Assembly (NCBI RefSeq): GCF_001645765.1
Contig: NZ_LWUJ01000010.1
Coordinates: 62,001-126,000 of the forward strand
Direction of reading: 5' to 3'
Source: Candidatus Mycoplasma haematobovis
GTDB taxonomy: Bacteria > Bacillota_I > Bacilli_A > Mycoplasmatales > Mycoplasmoidaceae
DNA: 64,000 nt
Both the position numbers and the translations under genes were made by a program. The notes under the pieces are model-generated. The model did no database searches. It was not told the origin of the DNA and worked only from the letters and a program-made list of their open reading frames with translations. Each line of letters starts with the position of its first letter. The first letter of the stretch is position 1. Shown one piece after another: positions 44,281 through 55,518 of this stretch.

Positions 44281-44445
44281 ATAACCTATGAAATCCCTAA
44301 ATTTTGTGCCTAAATATTTGTTCCTTTATTTAAATAAAGTTAATAAATATACAAGTGTTGACAATACTTACGAAATTATGATAGCCCCAAACTTTACTAT
44401 ATAGTAAGAAACAATATAGGTATAAAAACTTTATCCAAACAAAGC
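44281..44445. other. Divergent intergenic region
   Basis: AT-rich spacer between the F gene (minus) and the G gene (plus), so it should hold both promoters. A TTGACA lies at 44358-44363 but the best -10-like TATGAT is only 13 bases away, too close for a normal sigma-70 promoter. Confidence 0.45.
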
Positions 44446-45087
44446 ATGATTACAACAAAAAGTTTAGGTATAGGAGTCGGAATAGCTACTGGAGCCGCTG
44501 GTTTAACTGGCCTAGTAGGCTATTCCACAGGCTTATTTGACTCAAATATTCAAATATCTAAATTATTAGAGCAAGAAAACAAATACACTTTACTACTAAC
44601 TAGTGGAACTGATAATGCTAGCGAATGAGAAACAGCTTGAAATAATTACAAAACTGCCAATACCGATAAGGCACTAGGAAAAGATAAATGAAAACTTGAA
44701 GGATGAAAAGTAGGAGGTTTAGAACAAATGCCTGCCAACTTCAAAAGTATTTGTAGTCAAAAATCTCAAGAAAAAATAAAGGACAAAAAGGATCCAAAAT
44801 ATCAAAATGTTATTGATTACTGTTCTAGACCAAAAACACTTCAAGAAGTATTAGCAAAAGAAGGAATTAAGAACTTATTAAATACTACTGGAGAAGACGA
44901 AGCATGAAGAACAAAATATGCTACTTACTCAACATCAAGCAATAAACTACCTAATGGCGTAGAAGGAACTGGTAGTGATTACACAAAATTAAGAGATGGT
45001 TGCAAAAATGCAATTGCACTCAAAACTACTGATAATAATTATCAAAAATCTTATGAACCATTCAAAGCATGATGTCTAGCAAACTAA
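44446..45087 (+). CDS. Family G four-Cys protein
   Basis: 213 residues, ATG start MITTKSLGIGVGIA. Hydrophobic residues 8-28, 'ISKLLEQENKYTLLLTS', SICSQKS, DYCSRPK near 125, 'VLAKEGIKNLLNTTGED' opening module 2, DGCKNA and WC at 209/210. Module 1 is Trp-rich (DKWKLEGWKVGG) as in family C. Paralogue at 46209. Confidence 0.92.
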
Positions 45088-45124
45088 AAGAATTAGTCCA
45101 TTTAATTTCTAAAAAGTAAAGATT

Positions 45125-45541
45125 ATGGCTTTAAATACAATAGGTAAAGTAGCTATTGGTGCCGCTTGCACTGGAATTGCTGGGAGTACGGGAGTAGGAT
45201 GCTATTTTTTATTTAAACAACCAACACCTATAACAATTAGTAAATTAATAGAGCAAGAACACAAAGGCAAGGAAATATTAAGTAGTACTAATAAATCAAA
45301 AGGAGTACAAGCTTGAACTAATTACAAAAATAACGCATTAAATAAGAATAAACCAAAAGATCAAGATGCTTGAAGCATAACTGGTTGACCAGTAACAGAG
45401 CCAAGAGCTGGCACCACTGTAAGTGAGGCTCCTGATGGTTTAGTTGCAGCTTGTCAAAGCAAGAAAACAACAAAAGTTAAAGATAATCAAGATCCAACAT
45501 ACAAAAATTTCGTTGATTGATGCTTAGTAAATAAAGGTTAA
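45125..45541 (+). CDS. Family C short one-module protein
   Basis: 138 residues, ATG start MALNTIGKVAIGAAC. Hydrophobic residues 8-29, 'ISKLIEQEHKGKEILSS', 'WSITGWPVTEP', AACQSKK, WC at 132/133. Its middle looks like module 1 of the G genes, so C and G are probably related by gain or loss of a module. Confidence 0.9.
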
Positions 45542-45542
45542 T

Positions 45543-46178
45543 ATGCAACCAGTTTGAAAAGTTGGTTGCGTTGTTGGCGCTTTGGGAGTGGCTGGAGGAA
45601 GTGATATAGCTATTTCTAGTTACCTAAATAAAGGATATTCAAATATTAGCGAGCGATTAACGGGAGCTGGCTACAAAGTTCTAGATGTTAATGGTGATGA
45701 TTCTGAATGAAGGAAAGTCTTAGTCGCTTACAATAAAATAAGAGAATCTACAGATATATTTACAGGAAGTACTGCTACCCAAGAAACAAAACCCAATTTA
45801 ATAAGTAAATGTAAAGAAGTATTATCTCTTAATCCTACTGAAGAAACAAACTATACATTAGCAAAAAGATGATGTGTAAAGGAAGAATTAATGAAAGATA
45901 TGCTAACAAGAAATGGATACACTAAATTAGTAACAAGTAGCACCGGTAATAATAAGCCTAAATGATTAGATAAAGTAAGAAGACTAAGAACAGAAACAAA
46001 AGGAGCACATACTATTGCAGTTGAATTAAAGAATAATGATGATCAAGATATTGCTGCATTAGAGGTAGCATGTACAGCTTTAAATATTGACGCTGTCAAA
46101 ACACATACAAACAAAGACTTTGAAAAGAATTATGTTTATGCAAAAGAGTGGTGTTACGAAAAGAATAACAGTCAATAA
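45543..46178 (+). CDS. Family A2 two-module Cys protein
   Basis: 211 residues, ATG start MQPVWKVGCVVGALG; the Trp is TGA. Hydrophobic residues 7-28, 'LTGAGYKVLDVNGDDSEW', WC at 110/111 and 203/204, 'MLTRNGYTKLV', 'VKTHTNKDFEKNYVYAKEWC'. One base after the C gene. Confidence 0.92.
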
Positions 46179-46208
46179 AACGAATACAAACGTTCTTATT
46201 TAAATAAC

Positions 46209-46856
46209 GTGGCTTCATTGAAAACTGTAGCTATAGGAATTGGATTAGCTACCGGAGTAGCGGGTGTTGCTGGTATAGTTGCTCACTCAAAAGGTTTATT
46301 CAACTCAAATACTCAAATAAGTGAATTATTAGAACAAGAAAACAAATACGCTTTACTGCCTGCTAATAGTGGAGAATATGAAGCAGAATGAGATGCGGCA
46401 TGAAAAAGATATGCTGATAACAGCAATAATACTCCTAGTAAAAAAGACAAGTGAAATATTCCAGCCGAAGAAGGATTAAGTGCTGAAAAAGCTTCACAAA
46501 CATTTAAGAATGTTTGCCAACAAAAAGCAACTGAAAAAGTAAAGGCTAGGACAGATCAAAAATATATAGATATTACTAATTATTGTTCAAGGCCTAAGAA
46601 ACTAAGTGAAGTATTAAATAAAGAAGGTATTGAATTACTAGCAACTACTGGAAAAGAAGTGGAATGAAAAGCCAAATTTAATTCATACAAAACATCAAAT
46701 AATCAAATTCCTGGCGCGACTTCTGCAAGTGCAACAGATGAAGAACAACATTTCACTAAATTAAGAGAAGGTTGCAAAGTGGCTTCAGATATCAAAACTA
46801 CAGACAATAATTATTCCAAAACTTATGCCGCAGTTAAAGAGTGATGCAAGGTATAG
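46209..46856 (+). CDS. Family G four-Cys protein
   Basis: 215 residues from GTG (ASLKTVAIGIGLA). Hydrophobic residues 4-27, 'ISELLEQENKYALLPAN', NVCQQKA, NYCSRPK, 'VLNKEGIELLATTGKE', EGCKVA, WC at 212/213. Clear paralogue of the gene at 44446. It overlaps the next gene by 13 nt. Confidence 0.92.
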
Positions 46857-47482
46857 GAAAAGCTATTACGGCAGTTGCTGCTTTAGGTGCTGTTGGAGGT
46901 ATTAGTATAGGCAGTTACTATGCTTTAAATAATTCACAAAATATTAAAGGAAGACTGGAAGAAGAGAAATTTACTGTATTAACTTCTTCATCTGCTCTTA
47001 TAGATTGAACAGCTGTATTAAATAAATACAAACAAGAACAAACAAATACTTTCACTGGTAAAGCAGATGCAGGTAATAACGTAAATGAAGATTATTTACA
47101 ATCAAAATGTTCAAAAATTTTAAATAATAAATCTGATGACACTAATAACTACAAACTAGCGAAACGTTGATGTGTTAAAGAGGAAACAATAAATGCTATT
47201 TTACAAAAAAGAGGATACACAGTATTAAGTACTACTGAAGCAAAATCAGAAGAAGTGCCTGCTTGAGAAGCTAACCTAAAAGAACTTCAAAAAGACACTA
47301 ATAAATTCAAAGCAATTAAAGATAACATAAACAAAATACAAAAATCCGAAAATATTACGGCTCTTAAAGAAGGTTGTAATTTATTGCAAACAGGAACAAT
47401 CAAAACAACAGATGGTAAATTTGAAGAAAATATTAAATTAGCTAGTCAATGATGTTCTTCAAAAAAGAAAGATGGTAAATAA
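46844..47482 (+). CDS. Family A1 two-module Cys protein
   Basis: 212 residues, ATG formed inside the last WC codons of the G gene (MQGIGKAITAVAALG). Hydrophobic residues 6-26, 'LEEEKFTVLTSSSALIDW', WC at 109/110 and 203/204. It overlaps the following C gene by 11 nt, so it is coupled on both sides. Confidence 0.92.
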
Positions 47483-47861
47483 GATAGCTATTGGTGTTGC
47501 TAGTACCGGTGTATTAGCAGGTGCGGCAACGGGCAGTTATTTCTACTTAACTAGCGGATATACCATTGAAGCATTATTTGAAAAGAATAAAGGAAACAAA
47601 TCTAACTTAACAAAAAGTTCTGCAAATAAAAATTTGTGACTTGAAAAGTGAAAAGCTTACATTACTGCTAACACACCATCAGGAACAATAACTAAAAATA
47701 ATTCTTGAAATGTGTCAGATTGAGAAACCAATAAAAACAAGAATACAGAAGTGCCGGAAGCATTTGCTGAAAGTTGCGAAAGTAAATTAAAGGATAAAGT
47801 AACAGGCACAGAAGATCAAAAGTATAAAGATTTTCTAAATTGATGCGTTAAAGATAATTAA
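47472..47861 (+). CDS. Family C short one-module protein
   Basis: 129 residues, ATG start MVNKIAIGVASTG. Hydrophobic residues 5-24, 'TIEALFEKNKGNK', 'WNVSDWETNKN', ESCESKL, WC at 124/125. Its TAA shares a base with the next ATG (TAATG). Confidence 0.9.
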
Positions 47862-48523
47862 TGGCTTTACCCAATACAAGTAAATTAATTTACGGTGCTA
47901 TAGGAACAGGGGTTCTAGGAGGGGCAGGATTAGGAACTTATTATCACCTAAGTAGTTCAGAAGAATCTTCTGAGAAAACAGTAATTATCAATAATGTTGA
48001 AAAGAAATTACAAGAAATCGGTTATTTAGTTCTTAGTTCTAATAGTGAAGATAGACTTTGGGATACAGTATTAGAGGAGTACAACAAAATACAAACACAA
48101 GAAGAAATATTTGCCGATAGCACACTTACAAAAGAGACAAAAAACGGACTGAAAGAAAAATGTAGATTGGCACTAGAGATTGATCCTTCAAATGAAACAA
48201 ACTACAAATTAGCAAAAAGATGGTGTGTAAAGATAGAAAACATTCAAGAAATGCTAACTAGAAACAAATACACAAAACTAGGTGAAAGTAGTGAAATCAC
48301 AAATAAACCTAAATGAGAAGAAAAAGTTAGCAAGATTAAAGCTATTGAACAAACTCAAAGAAACATTGATGTACAGTTTAAGAATAATAATGAAGATGTA
48401 GGACTTCTAGAAGCAAAATGTAAATCATTAAATGTTGATAGCATCAAAACTCATTCCAGCGAGAACTTTGAACAGCACTATATTCAAGTTAGAGATTGAT
48501 GTGCTACAAAAAATGATAGCTAA
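47861..48523 (+). CDS. Family A2 two-module Cys protein
   Basis: 220 residues, ATG start MALPNTSKLIYGAIG. Hydrophobic residues 8-29, 'LQEIGYLVLSSNSEDRLW', WC at 121/122 (TGG) and 213/214 (TGA), 'MLTRNKYTKLG', 'IKTHSSENFEQHYIQVRDWC'. One of few genes here whose first half uses only TGG for Trp. Confidence 0.92.
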
Positions 48524-48535
48524 CAAATAACATTT

Positions 48536-49192
48536 ATGAATTCAGTTGCAAAAGCCGGAATAGCTCTTGGAGTTTTAGGTGGGGCTAGTGGCTTAGGATA
48601 TGTAGCAATACAACAATTTACAACAACAAATGATATTGCTAGTAAATTAGCTAAAGAAAACTATCAACTATTAAATAATAGTTCCAGCGACTGAACACAA
48701 ATATTAGCTTCTTACAAAGAAGTTATCAAAACTAAAACAGAATTAAAGTTTGGCGATTTTGATGGTACTACTCCTACAACTGATACTGAAAAAGAATTAC
48801 AAAGATTATGTAATGAAGCTACTAAATTAGATCTATCTAAAGATACTAACAATACTACTTACAATAAAGCAAAGAAATGATGTACTAAACCAAAACCTTT
48901 AACAAGTGTATTGAAAGATAAAGGTTACAGAATGCTTAAGACTGATGCGCAAGGAGATCATGAATCTGATTTATGAGACACTAAACTAGAATCTTACAAT
49001 ACTTCAACCGCCAATGCAAGCAAGAAATTTAGCGGACTTGATCTATTAACTCAAAATGTTTTGAAAAAAGACGAAGCAACCAGAAATAAATTGAGGGAGC
49101 GGTGCAGAAACTTAGAGAACAAAAAACATTACGAAAAAGAATTTGAAGACAAATTAGACCAAGCTATTCTTTGATGTTCTACTGATAATTAA
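48536..49192 (+). CDS. Family A-like two-module Cys protein
   Basis: 218 residues, ATG start MNSVAKAGIALGVLG. Hydrophobic residues 6-26, 'LAKENYQLLNNSSSDW', RLCNEAT then WC at 115/116, 'VLKDKGYRMLKTDAQGD' opening module 2, RRCRNLE and WC at 213/214. Neither an A1 nor an A2 hallmark is complete. Confidence 0.9.
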
Positions 49193-49194
49193 TA

Positions 49195-49848
49195 ATGAAA
49201 ACAGGTGTTGCAATATCCGTTATTGGTGCAGGATTAGGAACATTAGGGGGCGGTGGACTTTTAGTTAACCATTTTTTCTTAAGATCTAGTGTAATCGATG
49301 TATTAACTGGCAAAGGACATACTTTTCTTAGTTTTGAAAAAGATGGTGACTTGGCTACTTGGAAAACAATTGCTAAAGCCTACCATAGTAGCACAAAAAA
49401 TAGATTGGGAGATTTAAAGGTTACATTAGCGGAGGGTGATCAATCTACAACAGATCAAAGCGCTAAAGATTTAAGAAAAGCTTGTAAAGAAGTTATTGAT
49501 TCCAAAGGCTATACAGATGCTACTTTACTATCTGCTGAGCAGTGATGTGTTAAGCCAATAACTATTAAAGAGTTAATAGGAAAGCACAGAAAAGTTCTAA
49601 GTTTAGACATAAATACTGACGAAAATCAGCCGGAATGAAATAAGAAAGTAGAAGATTATTTGAGAGATGGAGCAAAAAATAAAATACCTAGCACTACTTT
49701 AACTGCTCGTACTGAAAACAATAATACAAAAGAAAATAGAAAAAAACTCAAAACTGACTGCAATACATTAACTGGAAAGAAAACACACGATGCGAATTTC
49801 CATGAAAATTACTCACAATTTAATGAATGATGTACAGTATCTAAATAA
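49195..49848 (+). CDS. Family A-like two-module Cys protein
   Basis: 217 residues, ATG start MKTGVAISVIGAGLG. Hydrophobic residues 4-27 (GTLGGGGLLVNHFF), 'LTGKGHTFLSFEKDGD', RKACKEV then WC at 117/118, 'KELIGKHRKVLSLD', TDCNTLT and WC at 212/213. Two bases after the previous stop. Last A-type gene before the divergent H and K genes. Confidence 0.9.
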
Positions 49849-49899
49849 TAATTTCTTTAAATTACTAATAGACAATTTATTAAAAATCACGTCTCTTTG

Positions 49900-50475
49900 A
49901 TGATCTTTAGAAAATTTTTAGCGGCTATCGGCTATATTGTTTCTTCGTCTGGGGCTGGGGCTACTTGCTGATATTTGGCACAACCAAAAACAATAGGAGA
50001 AGCAATAACTAAGATAGATACCTTAAGTTCCACCCAAGAACATTTCGTAAATACTTGAAGGTTATTTAAGGATGATCGTAATTTTATGAACTGAGTTATT
50101 AGTGCGAGTAACAATTTAGATCATGCAAGTCCTACTTTTGAAAATGATGCTGCCAAAATAGTAAAGGAGTACTGCAAAGAGGTAACGGAGTTGCCATTAA
50201 ACGAAATAAACATAAAAGAACTACTACCTAAAGCACTTACTTGATGTACTATTCCTAAACAAACAAAAGCAAATGTTACAGTGGGTGAAAACACTTCTTG
50301 AAATGAAATAACTGAATTAATAAAGGAAAAGGGAATTGAATCAAATAATGAAGTATTCATGGTAGGTGTTGATTATTCTGAATGAAAACGTGGTTTACAA
50401 AGAAAAACGCTCTATTGTTGAAATAAAGAAAAAGACGATTGAGAAATCAAGAAAGTAGGTGAGTTTTGTAGTTAG
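49900..50475 (+). CDS. Family H divergent Cys protein
   Basis: 191 residues, ATG start MIFRKFLAAIGY. Hydrophobic residues 5-27 (SSSGAGATCWYLA, a Cys at the end of the segment), KEYCKEV and LTWCTIP as a pair, then LYCWNKE and GEFCS. The second module is shortened. Cys in a 'GATC' context might be lipidated, but the lipobox is poor. Partner of the larger H gene four bases on. Confidence 0.86.
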
Positions 50476-50478
50476 GCA

Positions 50479-51342
50479 ATGAGTGTAAGAAGACTTCTTT
50501 ACTTTAGTGGTGTAATTCCTACTGTTTTTGGGGGTGGTACACTAGGTTGGTGATTTGGCCGAGATAAAACAATAGAGGATGCACTAAGAAGAATTGGTCA
50601 AGTTTCTTTTGACAATGAAAAAGATTTCAGAACAGTTTATGATAGATTCAAAGATAGTGAGGGCTTTAAGCAAACAATTCCAAGCGCTAATTCATGAAAA
50701 TCAGTTGTTGATTGATGCAAAGTAAATTTAGCTCTTGAGTTAAATGAAAAACATATCAAAGAAGTATTGCCTAAAGTACTTAAATATTGTACACAATTTA
50801 AAGAAATTGAATTTGAGGACACAAGATTTCCAAATTTTGGAGGGCTAATGTCGATAGTTAACGACAATACAAAAAAAATAAATGGCAGAAAAAATAATTT
50901 AGTTTTTATGTACGGAAAAGATAGTTATTGCGCAAATAATGTAGAGAATCCCGGAAATGGAACACAATTTAGAAAATGTACAGGGACCAGAAGTGAGTAT
51001 CCTTTGTACGTTGAACCATATGGATTAATTAGTCCAAATGACAATGATAAATGAAAGCAAATGCTTAATAAATATTTGGGGAGTAATAACATTTTTCATT
51101 TAGATTTGAAAAATTCTGTAAGTGTAACAAGCCAAGAAGGACAAATAATAGAGCAAGAACAAAATATTAATAACCACAATATCAATGCATTATCAAAACA
51201 TTGTCATAATAAATTACTACGTAACTCCTACAAAAATACAAAAGATTATGACGATGCTTTAAAGCTTGCTGTTACTTGATGTACAGATACAGGTTTAGAC
51301 AAAGCAAAGTTAGACAAATTTCTTGAAGGAGAAAAAAAATAA
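50479..51342 (+). CDS. Family H enlarged Cys protein
   Basis: 287 residues, the longest small-family protein here. ATG start MSVRRLLYFSGVIP, hydrophobic residues 6-26, 'TIEDALRRIGQVSFDNEKDF'. Module 1 matches the gene at 49900 (VDWCKVNL, LKYCTQF). An insert follows with its own Cys (DSYCANN, FRKCTGT) and Pro/Tyr-rich 'YPLYVEPYG', then a standard module (SKHCHNK, VTWCTDT). Looks like a two-module protein with an added central domain. Confidence 0.88.
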
Positions 51343-51404
51343 ATATTCTTAAATTCACATACATTATCAAATTTACTTAGAAGATAAAAGAGTATTTACA
51401 TTTA

Positions 51405-51847
51405 ATGTCTAGTACTTTAGTAAAGGCTGGTATTGGTTTAGCAGGAGTTACCACCATTGGTGGAGGTGTTACTGCCGCTTATTTAATTAATAACAAAGAA
51501 GTAGAGGAAACAAGACCTTCTACTATTCCTTCCGAAGCTGTTCCCCGAAACCAGATGAACCAAGATCAATTATTGATTTTTTAAAGGATAAGCAATTGGA
51601 GTTAATTGGAGACACAGAAGAACAAAAATGAACACCAAAATGGAATACATTTAAGACCGATTTTAAAAGCGTAAATCCTCCCTTAGGGTGAGTTATGGAA
51701 GATTGAGACAATAAAAAAACATCACCAACAACTCCCCCAGAATTCAAAAAATTATGCCAAGATAATGGTGCTAAAAAAATAAACAATAATGAAGATAGCA
51801 ATTTTTCAACAACAGAGAAATACTGTACTAAAACATTAAGAGGTTAA
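51405..51847 (+). pseudogene. Family K protein frameshifted at a short C run
   Basis: ATG start MSSTLVKAGIGLAG, hydrophobic residues 7-27, Glu/Pro linker. At CCCC (51543-51546) the frame is lost; one more C would continue into 'IIDFLKDKQLELIGDTEEQ', 'WVMEDWDNKK', KLCQDNG and KYCTKTL to TAA. No other lesion was seen. Four C is a weak slippage site, so mutation or base-call error is also possible. Confidence 0.7.
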
Positions 51848-51972
51848 GATACTTGTTTGTTGTTAGATCAAAGTTAACAACCCTTAATAATTTAAAAACA
51901 AAATATATGCCATCTCAAAAAACATACTTTATTTTTTAAAATAAAAATTTCCGTATTAACTACTCTTAATTA

Positions 51973-52549
51973 ATGGCATTTTCCGTTGCTAAAAAAGTAG
52001 TGGTAGTAACAACTAGCATTATCTATTCACACAGTTTTTGACAGTTAATAGCATTAAAGAAGAATTAATTAAGAAACATAACGTCCCTTTAGATTTAACT
52101 GCTACTTCTGAAAAAAATTATGAACATTTACAAGAGTTAGCAAAGCAATACTTAGTGGCAAACCGTCAGGGAAAGAAAGAATTGACTTTAAGCTCTGCAA
52201 CAGATACTAAACCCTTAAGAAAAAATGTTTGACTCTCTTAAATAGCAGTTCCAACCATAAAAATTTAACAAGCTCAGAAAACTGATGTACTGGAGAAAAT
52301 GTACCAAGAAAAATATCAACCCTTATGAATCAAAAAAAGGACGGTACAGTTTGAAATTTTCCATGAAAAAGATTTAAAGAAAAGCACAATAACAAAAATC
52401 CAATAAGGATTTGGAATATCAGAAATTGAGAGGCAATAAAGAATAATGATGAGGTACCTAATGAAAAAATAAATATACTAACAACTAGTTCAGGTTCAGT
52501 AATGTTAGGTAAAATAGAAAAATTCTGTACTAAAGCAAATAATGACTAG
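51973..52549 (+). pseudogene. Family K-like remnant with two frameshifts
   Basis: ATG start MAFSVAKKVVVVTTS. One frame change lies near 52035, before 'SIKEELIKKHNVPLDL', and a second near 52235, after 'LRKNVWLS'. The rest runs in a third frame with SENWCTG, 'WNFPWKRF' and KFCTKAN to TAG. The hydrophobic segment is short. Probably decayed. Its end overlaps the next start by 8 nt. Confidence 0.65.
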
Positions 52550-53011
52550 CACATTTGTAAAAATAGCTAGCTTAGGTGGAGGGATAGCAACTGTAACAGG
52601 GGGCACCATTGCAGTTGTTTATTCATTGTCTGATTCTTCAAAAACAAAACCCAGTACCCAAAGCAATGGCGATGAATCTTCAAAACAACAAAATACTAAA
52701 CAACCTCAATCAATTACTCAATTACTCAATTACTAACAAATAATAATTTGAAATTATTAAGCAAAAGCGAACCGAAAGATAATGATAAATGAAATACCAA
52801 TTGACAAAAATTTCAACAAGCTAACAATAGTGATACTGCTCCAAGTGTGCCTTGGAACTTTTCAGATTGAAAAACAACTAGAGTAAAGACTACGGCTCCC
52901 GAGGAATTCAAGACTGAATGTGAAAAACATGGAGCACAAACAGCAATTAATGAACAAAATTCAAGTTACATAGCAACAAGTACATATTGTTCAAAAGGAA
53001 TAGATGAATAA
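52542..53011 (+). pseudogene. Family K protein switched OFF by an extra 8-bp repeat
   Basis: ATG start MTSTFVKIASLGGG, hydrophobic residues 5-28, Ser/Lys/Gln linker. CAATTACT x3 (52711-52734) closes the frame at 52736. With two copies it reads SITQLLTNNNLKLLSKSE and on through 'WNTNWQKFQ', TECEKHG and TYCSKG to TAA, matching the K gene at 51405 (SIIDFLKDKQLEL). No other lesion was seen. Confidence 0.76.
52711..52734 (+). repeat. CAATTACT x3, frame closed
   Basis: Three perfect 8-bp units at the linker-to-body border of the gene at 52542. Two copies restore the family reading frame exactly. Confidence 0.88.
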
Positions 53012-53091
53012 AAATCTTCTTATTCAATAGGAAGATCAATGTGAATTCAAAATTCACATAAAAGAGAAATTGTTCTTGCAAAAAATAATTA

Positions 53092-53763
53092 ATGACCAAG
53101 ACTATCAAAATTGCAGCAACTACTATTAGTGTTGGCGGTGTGGCGGTTGGTTCAGGATTTGGTATTCATCATTTAACAAAAGAAGAAACAAGCTCAACAG
53201 ATAACAGTAAATTAGAGAAAAAATCCGTTACTCCTAGCAATTCCTTCTCAATATCATTAGGTGCATCTGTTCTTAATTTAGACGGAGGTTCAGATCAAAT
53301 ACAGTGAACCTCAAGACTTGAAGAATTAAAGAATGTTAGTTCCGATTTACCTGAAGATTTAATAGCTTTAAAGACCGAGAAAACTTGAAAAGACTTACAA
53401 GTTTGATGTTCAAGAAACAGTAATAACAGTTTTGAAAGGGAAGACGCTCCTGATTTTCGGAACTTCAAGAGTTTTTGTACTTGAAAAGTAGGTGACAAAA
53501 CTTGAGATAAAAAAATAGATGCTAACAAAGAAGCTACACATGAAGATTGAGGTACTGCACATGCAAAACTAAAAGCCAAACAGGGTGTAGAAGAGGCTAA
53601 TTTATCAGAAGGATTGAAAACTGCAAAACAAGCGACCGCGACAGAAAATAATCACGAAGATAGAAAAGCAATGCACTTGTGATGTACTAGCGCTTACAAA
53701 GAAATGTGAACAGACGATAATGCAAAAAGTTTTCTAGAAGTCAAAGAATATTGCAGAACTTAA
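53092..53763 (+). CDS. Family B four-Cys protein
   Basis: 223 residues, ATG start MTKTIKIAATTISVG. Hydrophobic residues 6-26, a longer Ser/Lys linker than other B genes, 'SLGASVLNLDGGSDQ', QVWCSR, 'KSFCTWKVGDKTW', 'KAMHLWC', EYCRT. Ends the longest plus cluster and converges on the frameshifted PC gene. Confidence 0.92.
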
Positions 53764-53771
53764 TAATTAAT

Positions 53772-54969
53772 TTATTTCTTATTAGATAAAGCATCAACTA
53801 ATCCATCAGCATCACAATTATTATCGGTACATGGCATTGTAAGCGCTTCAATGAATTTTTCAGTTAATGTTTCAATTTTTGCCTCTTTAGATCGTTGATA
53901 AGCTTTTTCTGCTGCAATTATTCCTAAAAACTCTGCTTTTGCAGAGGGCTTCTTAGATGGTCTTTTTCTTTCTTCATTTACGTCTGCCTCAAGATCTTGA
54001 ATATATTTTGCAATTGCTTTTTTTGCAGAATTTTTTAAGGTTTCAAAAGAAAAATTAGAGGCAAGTAATCCTTTCAAAACAGCATTAACTGTATCGCTAA
54101 GTACAGCAGCTGGAGTAGGTGGCTGACCAGTTTTTGATGGCTTAAATTTTTGCTTTATCTCTTCTGCTGTTAATTGCTTTTCCTTCTCCTTTTCTTCCTC
54201 TGTTTTTTCTGCCTTATCAGATTTTTGCTCTTCTGTTTCAGCTTTCTTCTTTTTCTCTTCTTGATCTTTAATTAACTCTTGAGCTGCTTCATGTGCCTTA
54301 TCAGGATCATCTAAATACTGTTCTAAAATCTCTTCAATTCCTTCTGCACCTAAATCTTCAAAAGCGTCTGGGATTCTCTTGAACTAAAGTATTAAAGTCA
54401 TTTATCATTTCTTCAAATTTAGGATGTCCCATTAAATCACCTAATTTACTTCAATTAGCACTATTTCCAAACATAGCTCACAAAGCAGATCCTCCTCCCC
54501 CTCCTAAGAAAGTGCCTCACTTAAATAAAGATAACCTTAATTCCTTTCAATTCTTTACCATCTCAGGAATATTCCCAATAAATTTAAGAAACTTATTCGC
54601 AAATCATTCATAAACTATCTTTGCCCAAGCAACTAATTTCTCATAAAGCTCTAATGTCCCTGACTTAATTCCATCAATATTAAAGAATGATTGAAATCAC
54701 TGTTGAAAATCATCTTTCTTGCCTACAACACTAGCGCCTCATTCACTAATAGTATTTCCTAATGCATTAATTCCTTTTCCAAAAGGAGTTAATGCTAATT
54801 GTGCAAAAGCTGGCCTAATTGCTTCATTTAATTTTGTAGAAATACTACTATTAAATACTAAGACAGAGCCAGATCCTACAATTACTGTTCCAGCTAAACA
54901 AGAAACTAATAATTGACGACAATTAAAACTTAATAATTCTGAAAATGGGGGAGTGAGCTTTAAATACAA
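53772..54969 (-). pseudogene. PC-family gene with internal frameshift
   Basis: TTG start YLKLTPPFSELL; the tract is short (ACTCCCCC) and in frame. The hydrophobic block, Trp-rich part and Gly5 turn are intact. Near 54370 one extra base in CCC breaks 'VQEN' from 'DAFEDLGAEGIEEIL'. The rest of the coil is open in the new frame to the 'CTDNNC' loop and TAA. The C-terminal domain also lacks about 15 residues present in relatives. A product of about 200 residues without the coil may be made. Confidence 0.82.
54947..54951 (-). repeat. Short poly-C tract (5 C), frame open
   Basis: Five C at codons 7-8, interrupted by T upstream. Not expected to slip often. Confidence 0.8.
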
Positions 54970-55023
54970 AGTATTATTACCTAAATAAATATAGTTGCTT
55001 TTTAAAATTGAGATATTACTTAC

Positions 55024-55518
55024 ATGTCAGAATGACTAAATAAATGTTCTGTTGGTAGTTTAGTTTTTTCAGGATTATTAGGTTTAGGTGTAGCAGTACA
55101 TTACAGAAGTAAAGTAACTATTGCAGAACACTTAAATAGTATGGGCTTACCCATACTAACAAAAGGTAGTCATGAATGAGGTAATGTATTCAAGCAATAT
55201 CAAAAAGAAAAAAGTACATTAAGGATATCTGATCTTGAATCAGAAAATTGAAGTAATTTAAGAGATTGATGCCTAAATAAATCTAAAGAATACTTTAGTC
55301 ATAAAAATAAAGATCTATTCTTCAAAATAAGTGCCTGATGCACACATCCCTATACCATTAGTGGATGAATAGAACATAATAAAAATAGATCCTTAATTAA
55401 AGACCCCCTAAAAAAACCACATTGTGAAACAAATAAAGATAAACATTTCAAACATGAAGAGGATCAAATTTATCTACAATTCATAAAAGATTGTACTACT
55501 TTAATAACTGATAAATAA
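55024..55518 (+). CDS. Shortened family E-like protein
   Basis: 164 residues, ATG start MSEWLNKCSVGSLVF with TGA-Trp at residue 4. Hydrophobic residues 10-26, 'LNSMGLPILTKGSHEW', RDWCLNK, SAWCTHP, PHCETNK and 'KHFKHEEDQIYLQFIKDC'. The linker between modules is about 50 residues shorter than in full E genes. TAATG overlap with the D gene. Confidence 0.88.

Noticed and set aside
44358-44363. TTGACA as a -35 box
   Set aside because: The nearest -10-like TATGAT is 13 bases downstream, too short for a normal promoter, and in AT-rich DNA a single hexamer is weak evidence.
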